A DNA stretch of 64,000 nt from JAHJUB01 sp041653615 [NCBI: Candidatus Ratteibacteria bacterium] (GCA_041653615.1 JBAZEZ010000001.1:1-64000); one strand, 5' to 3'; positions 42,198-52,077 are shown, counted from the first letter of the stretch. The notes: generated from the sequence alone by a model not told the origin. Made by a program: numbers and translations.

Positions 42198-43349
42198 TCA
42201 TGCCGTTATTTCGCGATAAATCTCCAGTGTTTCCCGGGCAGTTCTTTCCCAGGAAAAAAGCCTTGCGTGTTCCAAGCCCTTCCTTTTGAATTCTTCCCGT
42301 AACTCCCGATTGTGCAATAATTTTTTCAGGCCGTCGGCAATCTCCTCCGTCCGGTAGGGATTCACCAGCAAAGCTGCGTTGCCGGCGACTTCAGGCAGAG
42401 AAGCAACATTTGATGTAATAACCGGACATCCGCAAGCCATCGCCTCCAGAACCGGCAAACCGAAACCTTCGTAAAGAGAAGGGAAAAGAAAAATCTCGGC
42501 CAAATTATAAAAGGATACTAATTCCGAACTCAAAACATCCGAAAAAAACACGGTCTTTTTTATAAGATTCAGCCGCTTGACGGTATCGATAACCGCCTGG
42601 TGGCCGCGACCCGGGCTACCGACTAAAACCAGATTTAAATCCGGATAATTTGCGGCTATCAATCCGAATGCTTCGACAACGCGCACTACGTTTTTATGGG
42701 AAGAAGTTGGCGCCACCGAAAGAATAAACCTTTCTTTCAACCGGTATCGCTCTCGAAACGAAGACAGCCGGGTCGCGTCTTCAATAACCCGCGATTCCTT
42801 CCCGGCTCCGCCGGAATAAATAACCTTCACTTTTTCCGGCGGAACTTTGTAATAATCTACAATTTCTTCTTTAGTGTATCGGGAAACCGCAATGATCATA
42901 TCGCTTTGTTTTAAAGAGCGGCCAAGCGTATAATGCCAGGAAAACGGAGACCGGGAAGCCGGAAACCACTCCGGATGAATCTTAAAACCAATGTCGTGTA
43001 CCGTAATTACCGACTTCGTTTTTTTTAAAGGCGGTAAAGTTTCGTCAATTCCGTGGTAAACATCTACCTTTTCCCGCCTCAAATCTCTCTCCCGAAAAAA
43101 GAGCCTGAATTTCCAATCCAGAAAGTTTACCAGATTCCTGGGCCTTTGGTAGAACCGGTGGGTAAACCCTTCCGGCAGGCTCGCGACGGTATCCGTTGTC
43201 CGGGTGCGGAAATTTTTCCAGAATTCTCCGGTAACCAAATATTGGTTATCCCTATCGACAAGGGGCAACGCCTCAATGAACCTTGCGGCAAAAACCTCAA
43301 GGCCGGTTTTAGGCGCGCCGGTATTAATCCAGCTCAGGGCTATCTTCAC
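42198..43349 (-). CDS. family 4 glycosyltransferase
   Basis: A 383-aa GT-B enzyme. The C-terminal half has FPSLYEGFGLPVLEAMACGCPVITSNVASLPEVAGNAALLVNP, the GT4 donor-binding signature with the E-x7-E pair. VYHGIDETLPP and KSVITVHDIGFKIHPEWF lie in the N-terminal half. The start codon is GTG. It is cytoplasmic or membrane-associated and adds a sugar to the growing repeat unit. Confidence 0.93.
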   Translation of the reverse strand: MKIALSWINTGAPKTGLEVFAARFIEALPLVDRDNQYLVTGEFWKNFRTRTTDTVASLPEGFTHRFYQRPRNLVNFLDWKFRLFFRERDLRREKVDVYHGIDETLPPLKKTKSVITVHDIGFKIHPEWFPASRSPFSWHYTLGRSLKQSDMIIAVSRYTKEEIVDYYKVPPEKVKVIYSGGAGKESRVIEDATRLSSFRERYRLKERFILSVAPTSSHKNVVRVVEAFGLIAANYPDLNLVLVGSPGRGHQAVIDTVKRLNLIKKTVFFSDVLSSELVSFYNLAEIFLFPSLYEGFGLPVLEAMACGCPVITSNVASLPEVAGNAALLVNPYRTEEIADGLKKLLHNRELREEFKRKGLEHARLFSWERTARETLEIYREITA

Positions 43350-43382
43350 AAAACCTGCCCCCCTGTCTTAACCCTCAATTCC

Positions 43383-44567
43383 TCAGACATTTGCTAATTC
43401 CTTCATTGCTTCGGCAAAAGAATGTTCGTTATGGTAACTGACACACGCTTTTCGCATGATATTAATCTTTTCTTTGATATTTTTATCTTCAGATATTTCC
43501 ACAAACCGCGAAATAAGGTTCGGCATTGACCAATCGGTAATCAAATCCTGCAAATCATATTTACTCAACTCATGAGCCATCCAGGTGCCTTGCGTAACTA
43601 TCGGTATTTTTCCGGCAACAACGCATTCGATAAAGATCCCGGATGTCGCTTCACGATACTGATTTAAATCATACGGAAGTAAAATAATATCGGCGGTTGA
43701 CATCCAGTCGGCGTATTCTGAAATTGACAAAGAATCTTCTATCTCCCATAAGTTACCAGTTTCCGTGCCTGTGCCGAGCTTAGCGTTCCGAGCAACAACC
43801 AGGCATAATTTACCCGCATCTTTATGACTCGGTAATGATAGCGATAATTTTTTCAAAACATCCAAGCCTTTTTCGACGCGGGGCGGTCCGGGCCACCAAC
43901 AGATTATTTTTCCGCTAAACGCAGCCGGCAAATCAGAGCGCAAACCCCGGGTATTTAAATTCGCGTGAGGAATAGGCATCAGAGAAACCGTCCGGCCAAA
44001 AAAACTCCCCAAAGAGTCCCGCAAAAGCTCGCTATCCGTAAGCAGCCGAACACGAGAATTAAACAAAAACGATAATATCCGATTCAACGTTTTATACGCA
44101 AAACAATACCTTAAAAATACCGGTTCCTGCCGGTAAAGCACCCAGACGGATAAATTTTTACGGGAAATAAAAAAAGAGGACAGCGCAAATCCGGTTAAGT
44201 GCGTTACATTGAAAGATTCGACAAATATTATTTTCCGGGAAGGTCCGGCTATTAAGTTTTGCTTATTTAAAAACCGGTGTAATGATAAAACGTATCTAAT
44301 GAATTTTTTCAGATTTGCATACATCCGCCGAAACATGCCGGCCCGTAGTATATCAAGTCGTTTTAAACACTTTATCCAGTCTTCGGCAACGTCCGGAAGG
44401 GCGCAATCTTCCGGTACCGCTACAACATATTTCCAGCCGTTTAATTCCGCCGCCCTGCTCACGGCTCTATGATAATGCACCTCATGGCCCGCTAAATTTC
44501 GCAAGAGCGGAACGATAGCAATCAAGCAAATTCCCCGCCCTTTACCCGATAATTTCAAATCTCCCAT
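43383..44567 (-). CDS. GT-B type glycosyltransferase (GT4-like)
   Basis: A protein of about 394 aa with a weak GT4 pattern: IPLLRNLAGHEVHYHRAVSRAAE near the start, KIICWWPGPPRVEKGLDVLKKL at the domain boundary, and SEYADWMSTADIILLPYDLNQYREATSGIFIECVVAGKIPIVTQGTWM, where E-x7-E-like residues bind the donor. The ATG at 44567 is preferred over a TTG at 44591. Probably a repeat-unit transferase. Confidence 0.8.
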   Translation of the reverse strand: MGDLKLSGKGRGICLIAIVPLLRNLAGHEVHYHRAVSRAAELNGWKYVVAVPEDCALPDVAEDWIKCLKRLDILRAGMFRRMYANLKKFIRYVLSLHRFLNKQNLIAGPSRKIIFVESFNVTHLTGFALSSFFISRKNLSVWVLYRQEPVFLRYCFAYKTLNRILSFLFNSRVRLLTDSELLRDSLGSFFGRTVSLMPIPHANLNTRGLRSDLPAAFSGKIICWWPGPPRVEKGLDVLKKLSLSLPSHKDAGKLCLVVARNAKLGTGTETGNLWEIEDSLSISEYADWMSTADIILLPYDLNQYREATSGIFIECVVAGKIPIVTQGTWMAHELSKYDLQDLITDWSMPNLISRFVEISEDKNIKEKINIMRKACVSYHNEHSFAEAMKELANV

Positions 44568-44604
44568 TTTCTTTTTACCGGTCCCCGCCAATTAACCGCA
44601 CCCG

Positions 44605-45975
44605 CTAATTGCTCAAACAAATTTCATGGGAATCCCGGTATCTCTTCCAAATCAGAAGTATGAAAGAAACTAAGGTAATATTTATGATTAAATATCCGAT
44701 TGCCATCCCTATATCTGCGTAATATTTTCCCAATATCAGAGTTGATAAACCAACCAGAATTCCGGCCGAGAGAGATATAAACATCAGGGGTTCTTCTTTG
44801 TGGGCGCGTATATAGGCGGAAAAAGGAATCGTAAAAGTAACAATAATCTGGGCCAATATGAAAATCCCGGCCGATAAGGGACTGAGCAGTCTTGAAGCCA
44901 ACGGGATGCTTAACAACTTTAAAAAATAGATAACAAGCCAAACCATTAAACCGATAATCATGCTGACTAAAGTTATCATTTTTACTATTTTCCAAAAAAG
45001 AGCATCCAATTCCGGATACTTCCGTTGTGCTATCAAAATACCGAATTGCGGCACTTTCGGGGCAAGCAACGCGCCGGAAATAGACCCGATAACCATGATT
45101 AGATTCCAGGTCAAGCCGAACTGTCCGGCGAGCACCGGACCATGATAGCGGAAAAGAACCGGGGTGAAGAAAGAAAATACAAAATAACCGCTCGCCCAGG
45201 AAATGGCAATTCTCCACTGCATCGGGAGTATGTCTTTCTTCCAAATAATAAGTTCTTTTCCGGGTAACGAAAAAAACAAAGTCTTAATAAAGTTCCAGTA
45301 TTTTCTCTTTAAAAATATTACGGAAATAAATATACAAGCCACGCTTGAAACAGCCGGCGTCCATAAATTCAAACCGGCCAACATTGACGCCCAGGCAGCT
45401 AAAGACCCCAGCATTCCCTGCCAAAGCCGGAACCGATACACGTTGGAAACCTGATTGCACCCTTCAAGCAAAGACCATATCGGCACTCCAAACGTAATTA
45501 TCCCGGTAAGCAAACACAATGTCAACCACGGAAACAGCCATTTAATATTTAAAGCGCTGGCGTGAGAAGTTGAAAAAAAGACAACTCCTCCAACGCTCAG
45601 CCCCAACATTAATACTATGCCCGCAACAAAATACCATCTTATCGCAACTCTCGCCATGCTAATTAGCCTTGAGAGTGCATCATCGTCTCCGACGATAAAA
45701 CCGTTTGCGTCAAGACTCAATCTTGACCATTCATGACTGGCAAATTGAATGATTACGGTGCCCAATCCCAACTCCACGAAAATCTGCAGAGCAAGAAGAT
45801 TCCAAAAAGTGTAATAATAACCTTGAATTTGCGGAGTGAATTTGCCGGCAATTAAAAGTACGGTTACGGGAGCGGCGGCGATTCCCCAGATCCTGGTCAA
45901 AACTCCATAAAGAGCGGCACGGTCCACCCCTATCCGATGCAGCCATTCCTTAAAACACGCGGTTTTTTCTGTCAT
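44605..45975 (-). CDS. Wzx-like polysaccharide flippase (MOP superfamily)
   Basis: A 456-aa membrane protein with about 12-14 helices, in the polysaccharide transporter family. It has LLIAGKFTPQIQGYYYTFWNLLALQIFVELGLGTVIIQFASHEWS near the N-terminus. It should move the lipid-linked repeat unit across the inner membrane. The frame is open upstream to 46203, but those residues only mirror the GHMP kinase gene; the ATG at 45975 gives a normal start 31 bases after that gene. Confidence 0.87.
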   Translation of the reverse strand: MTEKTACFKEWLHRIGVDRAALYGVLTRIWGIAAAPVTVLLIAGKFTPQIQGYYYTFWNLLALQIFVELGLGTVIIQFASHEWSRLSLDANGFIVGDDDALSRLISMARVAIRWYFVAGIVLMLGLSVGGVVFFSTSHASALNIKWLFPWLTLCLLTGIITFGVPIWSLLEGCNQVSNVYRFRLWQGMLGSLAAWASMLAGLNLWTPAVSSVACIFISVIFLKRKYWNFIKTLFFSLPGKELIIWKKDILPMQWRIAISWASGYFVFSFFTPVLFRYHGPVLAGQFGLTWNLIMVIGSISGALLAPKVPQFGILIAQRKYPELDALFWKIVKMITLVSMIIGLMVWLVIYFLKLLSIPLASRLLSPLSAGIFILAQIIVTFTIPFSAYIRAHKEEPLMFISLSAGILVGLSTLILGKYYADIGMAIGYLIINITLVSFILLIWKRYRDSHEICLSN

Positions 45976-46006
45976 GATTTTCCCAAATTTCCCATCAACA
46001 AACGAC

Positions 46007-46996
46007 TCACCAACGATGAAAGATAATCTGGCTGCCCAGGCCATCAAAAGAAAATTCCGTTTCGCGTAATTCGGGCAAAGCGCGCCGCACCTGTTGTCGG
46101 TGCCGGGGTTCAACATAAAACAACAAAAAACCGCCGCCGCCCGCCCCCAGCAACTTGCCCCCCCCCACCCCCGCCTGACGCGCCCGCTTGTAAACCTCAT
46201 CAATCCCGGAAACCGAAATTTTACTGGAAAGACGGCGCTTAAGCATCCACCCTTCGTGCAGTAGAACCCCGAATTCGGAAAGGTCGTTCTTCCCGGTCAG
46301 CACTTTGATTCCCTTACTGACAAGCGATTTCAAACCATCTAATTCTTTCGCGTTTTCGCCGGTCCGGGTGCGTTCAATCTGCTCATCCAATACCTCGTGG
46401 GCATGCCGCTGTATTCCGGTATAAAAGAGAATCAGGCGGTCTTGCAACGCACCCAGACGTTCCGGGTCCAACACGACCGGGTTAATCCCCACCTTTCCGT
46501 TCCGGTGAAATTCCAAATGCAGCAACCCGCCCAAGGCGCACGCATATTGGTCCTGACAGCCGACACGTTCCTTGATTAGTTCCTGTTCAACATGTACGGC
46601 TTCTACCGCAACTTGCTCCCGGCTGACTGCCTCGCCCTTAAAAGCGTGAAGAGCCATCAGCAAACCAACGGTTGCCGACGAAGAAGAACCCAGCCCGGTG
46701 CGGGCCGGCAGATCGCTCACGTAGTGGATTTCAATTCCGCCGTCTACGCCCAGAAAACGAAGGCATTCCCGGGCGGAAGGATGCTGAATTTCGTCAATAT
46801 GTTGGACCGATTCCACCCGCGAATAGTGAACGCGAACGCTATGGGCCGAAAATTGGGTAATACGGTGTACGGTTACAATCGTGTGTTTGTTGATGGTCGC
46901 CACAAGCGTGGCGCCGCCGTGCCGGCGGAAATACGCGGGATAGTCGGTGCCGCCGCCCAAAAAACTGACCCTAACCGGCGTCTGGGTGATAATCAT
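46007..46996 (-). CDS. GHMP kinase (D-glycero-D-manno-heptose 7-phosphate kinase, HddA-like)
   Basis: A 329-aa sugar kinase: TPVRVSFLGGGTDYPAYFRRHGG (substrate motif), PARTGLGSSSSATVGLLMAL (ATP-binding motif 2), GGGKLLGAGGGGFLLFY (motif 3). HddA-like kinases phosphorylate heptose 7-phosphate at C1 for GDP-heptose synthesis; a related substrate is possible. The ATG at 46996 overlaps the upstream stop as ATGA. Motif 3 is encoded by an unusual run of nine G on the coding strand (46158-46166). Confidence 0.87.
   Translation of the reverse strand: MIITQTPVRVSFLGGGTDYPAYFRRHGGATLVATINKHTIVTVHRITQFSAHSVRVHYSRVESVQHIDEIQHPSARECLRFLGVDGGIEIHYVSDLPARTGLGSSSSATVGLLMALHAFKGEAVSREQVAVEAVHVEQELIKERVGCQDQYACALGGLLHLEFHRNGKVGINPVVLDPERLGALQDRLILFYTGIQRHAHEVLDEQIERTRTGENAKELDGLKSLVSKGIKVLTGKNDLSEFGVLLHEGWMLKRRLSSKISVSGIDEVYKRARQAGVGGGKLLGAGGGGFLLFYVEPRHRQQVRRALPELRETEFSFDGLGSQIIFHRW
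46158..46172. repeat. nine-base homopolymer tract (C on plus strand) in the kinase gene
   Basis: Nine C (46158-46166), one A and five C read in frame as GVGGGK. Tracts of this length in surface-sugar genes can slip and switch the gene off and on. The frame is open in this sequence. Confidence 0.7.
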
Positions 46997-47931
46997 GGCG
47001 TGCCCTTCCCGGCGGCTAACAGATTTTCCCGTTCTTCCCAGAACCAGTCGCTGGTCTTCGCAAGACCGGTGTTTAACGGGGTCATCATCACATCGGGAAG
47101 TAAAACATTCATCTTTTTCACAACCAGACATTTGGATTCGGCTCCAATGTAACGGGTGGAATCAAATTGAATGGCATTAAAATCGTAACCGGCCTTAGCA
47201 CAAATCAATCCGGCAAAATGGCGGATGGAAAATTCTTCTCCGGCTCCGATATTAATAATATCATTGTCGCAAACACCGGTGAGTTTCAGCATAATTTTAA
47301 CAAAATCATCGACAAACACCAGTTCCCGGCGTTGCCATCCGTCTCCCCAAAGGCAGACCGGTTCGCCGTAAATTTTCCCCCGAAGAATTTTGCGGATAAT
47401 ATCGAAAATAAAATGCATTTGCCGGCCATCAACATGATAACCGGGTCCGTAAAGCGTGGAAGGAACAAGGTAAAGGTATTTCAAACCAAATTGCTTATGC
47501 AAAGCGAGCAAACCCGCGTAAAGCATGCGCTTGGTCAGGGCGTAAGTAAACAAACTCTCAATCGGCATACCAAGCAGATAGTTTCCCTCTTCCAACGGCA
47601 AATCCGGGTCATAGGCGCAACTGGAACCCATACAGATTAATTTTGCCTGCGGCTGACACTTTTGCCACCAGGCAAGCACATTGGTATTAATCTGCTGGTT
47701 AATAACCCACTGCTCCCCGGGGTGACGCAAACAGAAATCACCCGCTTGCGTCCAGGCAGCCAAATGGTAAATTTGGTCGTAGACCTGGCCGTCAAATTGC
47801 TTTAAGGATTCCGGCCGGGTCAAATCGCAATTTTGGGAATTCAAACGGACCGGTTGGTATCCTTGCGTCTCTAACTTCCGGCAAAGCGCCGTACCCAAAA
47901 AACCCGTCGCTCCGGTAACAATAATTTTCAT
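46993..47931 (-). CDS. NAD-dependent epimerase/dehydratase (GDP-fucose synthase-like)
   Basis: A 312-aa extended SDR: TGATGFLGTALCRKL, LICMGSSCAYDPDLPLEEGNYL, YALTK as the Y-x3-K pair, and STLYGPGYHVDGRQMHFIFDIIRK. The sequence is closest in style to GDP-4-keto-6-deoxymannose epimerase/reductase proteins, so a GDP-6-deoxy- or GDP-heptose route is plausible, matching the HddA-like kinase next to it. Both ends overlap neighbours by 4 bases. Confidence 0.88.
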   Translation of the reverse strand: MKIIVTGATGFLGTALCRKLETQGYQPVRLNSQNCDLTRPESLKQFDGQVYDQIYHLAAWTQAGDFCLRHPGEQWVINQQINTNVLAWWQKCQPQAKLICMGSSCAYDPDLPLEEGNYLLGMPIESLFTYALTKRMLYAGLLALHKQFGLKYLYLVPSTLYGPGYHVDGRQMHFIFDIIRKILRGKIYGEPVCLWGDGWQRRELVFVDDFVKIMLKLTGVCDNDIINIGAGEEFSIRHFAGLICAKAGYDFNAIQFDSTRYIGAESKCLVVKKMNVLLPDVMMTPLNTGLAKTSDWFWEERENLLAAGKGTP

Positions 47932-49157
47932 GTTTCAATCCCTTCAGGATTTACCGGAAAGTAAAATTCCACCCCTTTGTCCAGAAGGCGCCGGTTATTG
48001 GCGAGAATTTCCGATTTGAAATTCCACGCCAGAACGTAATAAATATCCGGCGCTTTTTTTAACTCTTCTTCGATGACTATGGGAATATGCATTCCCGGCG
48101 AATAAAGTCCGCCCCGCAGTTTGTTCTTTTCCACTAAACAATCAAGGTACTGTGTCCCGATACCGAAATAGTTTAAGAGCGTATTGCCTTTTGCCGGCGC
48201 GGCGAAACCAAAAATTATTTTCCCTTGCCCCCGGGCCTCTCCCAAATAAGTAAGGTTCTCTTCTTTCATGCTTTTAATACGCCCGGCAAATTCAAGATAA
48301 GTTAAAAACTCATTGCTTTTTTCATCTTGTTCCGCTTGACGCAGGGTATGGAGCCGCTCGGAAACCGGCCTCTTTCCCTGGTGGGTGACAAAACCAACAA
48401 TAGAACCCCCGTGGATAGGAGACAGGTAAGCATCAAACAGGGCCAGCCCGTGATGATTCAACAGCGCTTCAATTGTCTGAAGATTGTAATAGAGCAGGTG
48501 TTCATGGTAAATCTGGTCAAACGCCATATTTTCCACAATCCGCTTCATGTAAAGAAACTGGACTACAAAAACGCCGTCTTCCCGCAAAGCTTCCCGAATG
48601 CCCTCTGTTACGGAATGCAGTTCTTCCAGATGAAAAAAGACGCCGGCGGCGTTGATAACCTGAAATTTCCGCCCCAGACGTCGAACCAGTTCCAGGTTGA
48701 AAAATTCGTTTATGGTTTCAATCCCCGCGTCCCGGGCAATCCGGGCCGGAATTCGGGCGGAATCAACCCCCAAAACCCCGTAACCCAAATCCTGAAAGTG
48801 CTTTAATTGGGTTCCGTCGTTGGACCCGATATCAAGAACTGATTTATCTTTCGTATCGCGAAAAAATCGCGCGTCCACTTCCCCGGCAACCGCCTTAAAA
48901 TGGGCGCTTAGTGTTTTCGTGATACCCGAAAGATAGGTGTGGTCAACAAACATAACATCCCGGGGAACGGTATAATCAAGTTGGACGGCGGCACAATTGT
49001 GACAATACACGACCCGCAGAGGATAAAAAGGTTCTTGGCCGATTTCCTCTTCTTTTAAAAAATTGTTGCACCAGGGCTGTTCGCCAAGGTCAATCGCGAG
49101 CTCTAAACTTTCGGAATCACAGATACGACAACGTGTAATCCGGTTCCCCTCACGCAT
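47928..49157 (-). CDS. sugar C-methyltransferase (class I SAM, TylC3/NovU-like)
   Basis: A 409-aa protein with the three-part arrangement of keto-sugar C-methyltransferases: N-terminal zinc site (CRICDSESLELAIDLGEQPWCNNFL, later VVYCHNCAAVQL), a SAM domain (VLDIGSNDGTQLKHFQDLGYGVLGVD) and a C-terminal domain (IFGFAAPAKGNTLLNYFGI). These enzymes place a methyl at C3 of 4-keto-6-deoxy sugars. The ATG at 49157 overlaps the epimerase stop by 8 bases. Confidence 0.92.
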   Translation of the reverse strand: MREGNRITRCRICDSESLELAIDLGEQPWCNNFLKEEEIGQEPFYPLRVVYCHNCAAVQLDYTVPRDVMFVDHTYLSGITKTLSAHFKAVAGEVDARFFRDTKDKSVLDIGSNDGTQLKHFQDLGYGVLGVDSARIPARIARDAGIETINEFFNLELVRRLGRKFQVINAAGVFFHLEELHSVTEGIREALREDGVFVVQFLYMKRIVENMAFDQIYHEHLLYYNLQTIEALLNHHGLALFDAYLSPIHGGSIVGFVTHQGKRPVSERLHTLRQAEQDEKSNEFLTYLEFAGRIKSMKEENLTYLGEARGQGKIIFGFAAPAKGNTLLNYFGIGTQYLDCLVEKNKLRGGLYSPGMHIPIVIEEELKKAPDIYYVLAWNFKSEILANNRRLLDKGVEFYFPVNPEGIET

Positions 49158-50085
49158 TACGGAACCCTCCCCCCGGAAGCATTCGATAAACCTTAAGCAG
49201 ATGCTCGATACCCTCATCCAGCGAGCGGCAGGCAACAAACCCTGCGTGATTTATCTTTTCGTTGGACACGATGTAATTCCGCTTATCCGGGTCAGAGCCG
49301 ATTTCGGCATAATGAATATACAGCGAAGGCACATGTTCCTTAATCTTTAAAGCAAGTTCCTTTTTCGAAAGATTGGCTTCATTCAAACCAACGTTATAAA
49401 CCTCGTCCTTCATTTCGTCAAAATGCTCCAGGCAAAAACAAAAACATTCCGCCACGTCTTCTATGTGAACGTAGTTACGTTTAAAATCTTTCTCGTAAAT
49501 CACCAAAAAACCGTCGGTCGCGGCCCGGTACACAAAATCGTTAACCAGCAAGTCCAGTCGCATCCGCGGAGACGGACCGAATACCGTCGCCAGACGCAAA
49601 GAAATCGCACCGGGTTTACCCATCAGTTCCTGTTCCGCTTTGACCTTTGTTTCCCCGTAAAGCGATACCGGTTCCAAAGAAGTTTTCTCCGTACAATAAA
49701 CGTCTCCGGATTTGGTGCCGTAACCGCTGTTGGTGCAAGGAAAAATCACCTTTTGGCGAGAACCGCGCAAACGGTTAAGTAAGGTAATCGCGTCAAGGTT
49801 TACGGACCGGGCCATTAAAGGGTCGCGGTCGCACGCCTTGGCTCCGACAATGGCTGCCAGCGGAAAAACCGCATCGTGCGTCTTCACCAGTTCCCGCATC
49901 AACGGTTCATCTCTCACGTCACCCGGAATAAACTCGAATTTGTCGTGTCGGCAATACTGTAAAAGACTTGTTTGGCCGTAAAACAGACTGTCAAGCACGG
50001 TAACGCAGTGTCCCCGATTTAACAAATGCCCGACCAGCACCGAACCGATGTAACCCGCGCCACCGGTAACCAGTATTTTTTCCAT
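49150..50085 (-). CDS. NAD-dependent epimerase/dehydratase
   Basis: A 311-aa extended SDR starting ILVTGGAGYIGSVLVGHLLNRGH, with PCTNSGYGTKSGDVYCTE, YGETK as Y-x3-K pair, and HIEDVAECFCFCLEHF. Similar in style to the gene at 59785 (SLYxxxK and RNYVHIEDV versus LHMRDMV), so the two may be an old duplication. The substrate is unknown. Confidence 0.9.
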   Translation of the reverse strand: MEKILVTGGAGYIGSVLVGHLLNRGHCVTVLDSLFYGQTSLLQYCRHDKFEFIPGDVRDEPLMRELVKTHDAVFPLAAIVGAKACDRDPLMARSVNLDAITLLNRLRGSRQKVIFPCTNSGYGTKSGDVYCTEKTSLEPVSLYGETKVKAEQELMGKPGAISLRLATVFGPSPRMRLDLLVNDFVYRAATDGFLVIYEKDFKRNYVHIEDVAECFCFCLEHFDEMKDEVYNVGLNEANLSKKELALKIKEHVPSLYIHYAEIGSDPDKRNYIVSNEKINHAGFVACRSLDEGIEHLLKVYRMLPGGGFRNA

Positions 50086-50088
50086 TTT

Positions 50089-51135
50089 TCAGATTACCTC
50101 CATCAAAAATCTCTTAAGCCAAATCTTGAGCCGCCGACGCACGACCAAAGGAAGCAATTTACGGGCGACAGCCTTAACCAGTGAAGTATATTTAAAATGC
50201 GCCCCGTTCCCTTCCAAAACGCTCACCAAATTAACCATCCGCCCTGTTTCCTTGTCGCGCAGCAATCCCTTATTCCTACCTGCCTGCAACACTTCAATGG
50301 CAAAATCAGGGAATCCAAAAACTTCCGCCAGGCTTGACAACTTCAAAACCCTGAGACGGTCCGCCTCCACAGGAATGTATCCGGGGGCAGCCATCCTGGC
50401 GGGAAGATCGAGAAAGTAGAGCGCTTGCGCCCAGATCAACTGGCCGGCCCCATACCAACCCTTAGAGTCTTTAGTGGCCAGAGTTTTCCTGACCCACTTT
50501 TCCGGTTGAAGGTCAAAGAGAATAAACCCAAATTGGCGTAAATACCGGTCTATATCTCCGAACAAAGGTCTTCCGGTATGATACGGGTGGAAAAAAACTT
50601 CAACACTCAACCCTAAAAGCGATTCGGAAAGTAAATTCTTGGCACCTTCAAAAAGTGCGAGTTCCGCGCCTTCAACATCAACCTTCATAAAATCAAGGTG
50701 TCCTATCTCATTTTCCTTTAAAAAAGAGTCGATATCCGTGGTCTTAATTTGAGCGCTCCCCACAATTGCCCCGGGGGAATCGTGCGGGAACCGGGACACA
50801 AAATCCTGGTTAATCGGAAAGAGCGAACTTGCCACCTTATTTTGAGAAATATGCAGAGTGTAAACACCTTTATCCCGATAAAGAGCGATGGGATAATATT
50901 CTTCCTTACGTTTCGCCGGCGTATTTTTTTTCGCCAACCGGTTCAGTCGCTTACACTCTTCCGCGTCCGGCTCGAAACCGATCAAATGAAGCTGGTTGCC
51001 GTAAACATCCCAACAGGATTCAGCCCCCCCGCCGGCGCCCGCATCGGCCACCCTCATCGGTTCTCCTGAAAAAACGCCTGAATCCAGCAAATGCCGGGTG
51101 AAACAATGATTTGATACATTACAAGAATTATTCAT
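50089..51135 (-). CDS. FkbM family methyltransferase
   Basis: A 348-aa SAM-dependent methyltransferase. VADAGAGGGAESCWDVYGNQLHLIGFEPD is the SAM-binding part, and LDFMKVDVEGAELALFEGA is the FkbM hallmark. The family methylates hydroxyl groups on sugars, often capping or decorating polysaccharide chains. About 150 residues at the C-terminus follow the core domain. It starts shortly after the GT2 gene. Confidence 0.9.
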   Translation of the reverse strand: MNNSCNVSNHCFTRHLLDSGVFSGEPMRVADAGAGGGAESCWDVYGNQLHLIGFEPDAEECKRLNRLAKKNTPAKRKEEYYPIALYRDKGVYTLHISQNKVASSLFPINQDFVSRFPHDSPGAIVGSAQIKTTDIDSFLKENEIGHLDFMKVDVEGAELALFEGAKNLLSESLLGLSVEVFFHPYHTGRPLFGDIDRYLRQFGFILFDLQPEKWVRKTLATKDSKGWYGAGQLIWAQALYFLDLPARMAAPGYIPVEADRLRVLKLSSLAEVFGFPDFAIEVLQAGRNKGLLRDKETGRMVNLVSVLEGNGAHFKYTSLVKAVARKLLPLVVRRRLKIWLKRFLMEVI

Positions 51136-51147
51136 AATAATTAAATT

Positions 51148-52077
51148 CTATTCGGGTAATTTCATCAGAACTTTCCAAATTGAACGAACCATCCTGATTA
51201 CTTTTTCTCGCAAAACTTTCCAAATGAATAACGGGGATAAAAGAGAGATATATTTTGGATTTTTGATAATAGTCAATAATACATCGGGGTGGAGTTGTAA
51301 GAAAACCGTACTTTTTTTAAAAAATGGGAAAATATCTTCATATTCTTTTTGAGTCAACAAGTTAAGCAAATTTGTAAAAACTTCGTCCTTTTCCTTACCT
51401 ATTTTCACACCGGATGCCGAATATGACGCAGCAGACACTCTCATTGATGCCAATGGTTCAGGGATATAACATATTCCGCATCTGAACGCAACAACAATAG
51501 AAACAAACCAATCGCAATACCATTTTAATTGAGGAAGATACCCCCCGGATTTAATAAGAGCGGAGGTTTTAACTATTGAAGTATGTCCCGCAATCCAGAA
51601 TGGCGTATTTTTAAATAAATTAACAAGCGTATCCGGATTCAAATAGCCTTCTTTTATGTTTTTTGATAGCCGGTTATGTATTACGGCGTCATTGTCGTAA
51701 CGGAAAAATACCGGGTCCGAACAACACAATCCGGCTTGAGGATATCGCGCGAGTAATTTCATTGATTTCTCAAAAAATCCGGGCAGCACCTTATCGTCCG
51801 CCGCAGCCGAATAAACATACTCACCCTTGGGTAGTTCAGTAAGATATCTTAAATTATATTGAACCCCCATATTTTTTTCGTGTTTTATCAAACGCATACA
51901 CGGTTCTCGTTTAATAAAATCCTCTATGATTTTCACGCTGTCGTCTGTTGAACCATCATCAATTACAATTATCTCCAACGGTTTAAAAAACTGACCAATA
52001 ATACCTTCCAACGCCCCCCCAATATATTTGCCGTGATTATAATTGGTCAGAATAACCGAAAGAGTAGACGTCTTCAT
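51148..52077 (-). CDS. family 2 glycosyltransferase
   Basis: A 309-aa GT2 enzyme: SVILTNYNHGKYIGGALEGI, IIVIDDGSTDDSVKIIEDF, and the AAADDKVLPGFFEKS segment holding the DxD-type metal site. FRCGICYIPEPLASMRVS is typical of O-antigen transferases. No membrane helices at the end. ATGA overlap with the dehydrogenase gene. Confidence 0.92.
   Translation of the reverse strand: MKTSTLSVILTNYNHGKYIGGALEGIIGQFFKPLEIIVIDDGSTDDSVKIIEDFIKREPCMRLIKHEKNMGVQYNLRYLTELPKGEYVYSAAADDKVLPGFFEKSMKLLARYPQAGLCCSDPVFFRYDNDAVIHNRLSKNIKEGYLNPDTLVNLFKNTPFWIAGHTSIVKTSALIKSGGYLPQLKWYCDWFVSIVVAFRCGICYIPEPLASMRVSAASYSASGVKIGKEKDEVFTNLLNLLTQKEYEDIFPFFKKSTVFLQLHPDVLLTIIKNPKYISLLSPLFIWKVLREKVIRMVRSIWKVLMKLPE

Noticed and set aside
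45976-46203. Extra 76 N-terminal residues on the flippase reading frame
   Set aside because: They lie entirely over the end of the GHMP kinase gene and read as low-complexity Cys/Arg/Gly sequence; the ATG at 45975 gives a normal flippase start.
46592-47152. Plus-strand open frame of 186 codons opposite the GHMP kinase and epimerase genes
   Set aside because: It is antisense to two well-supported genes and has no domain-like features; GC-rich codon structure explains it.
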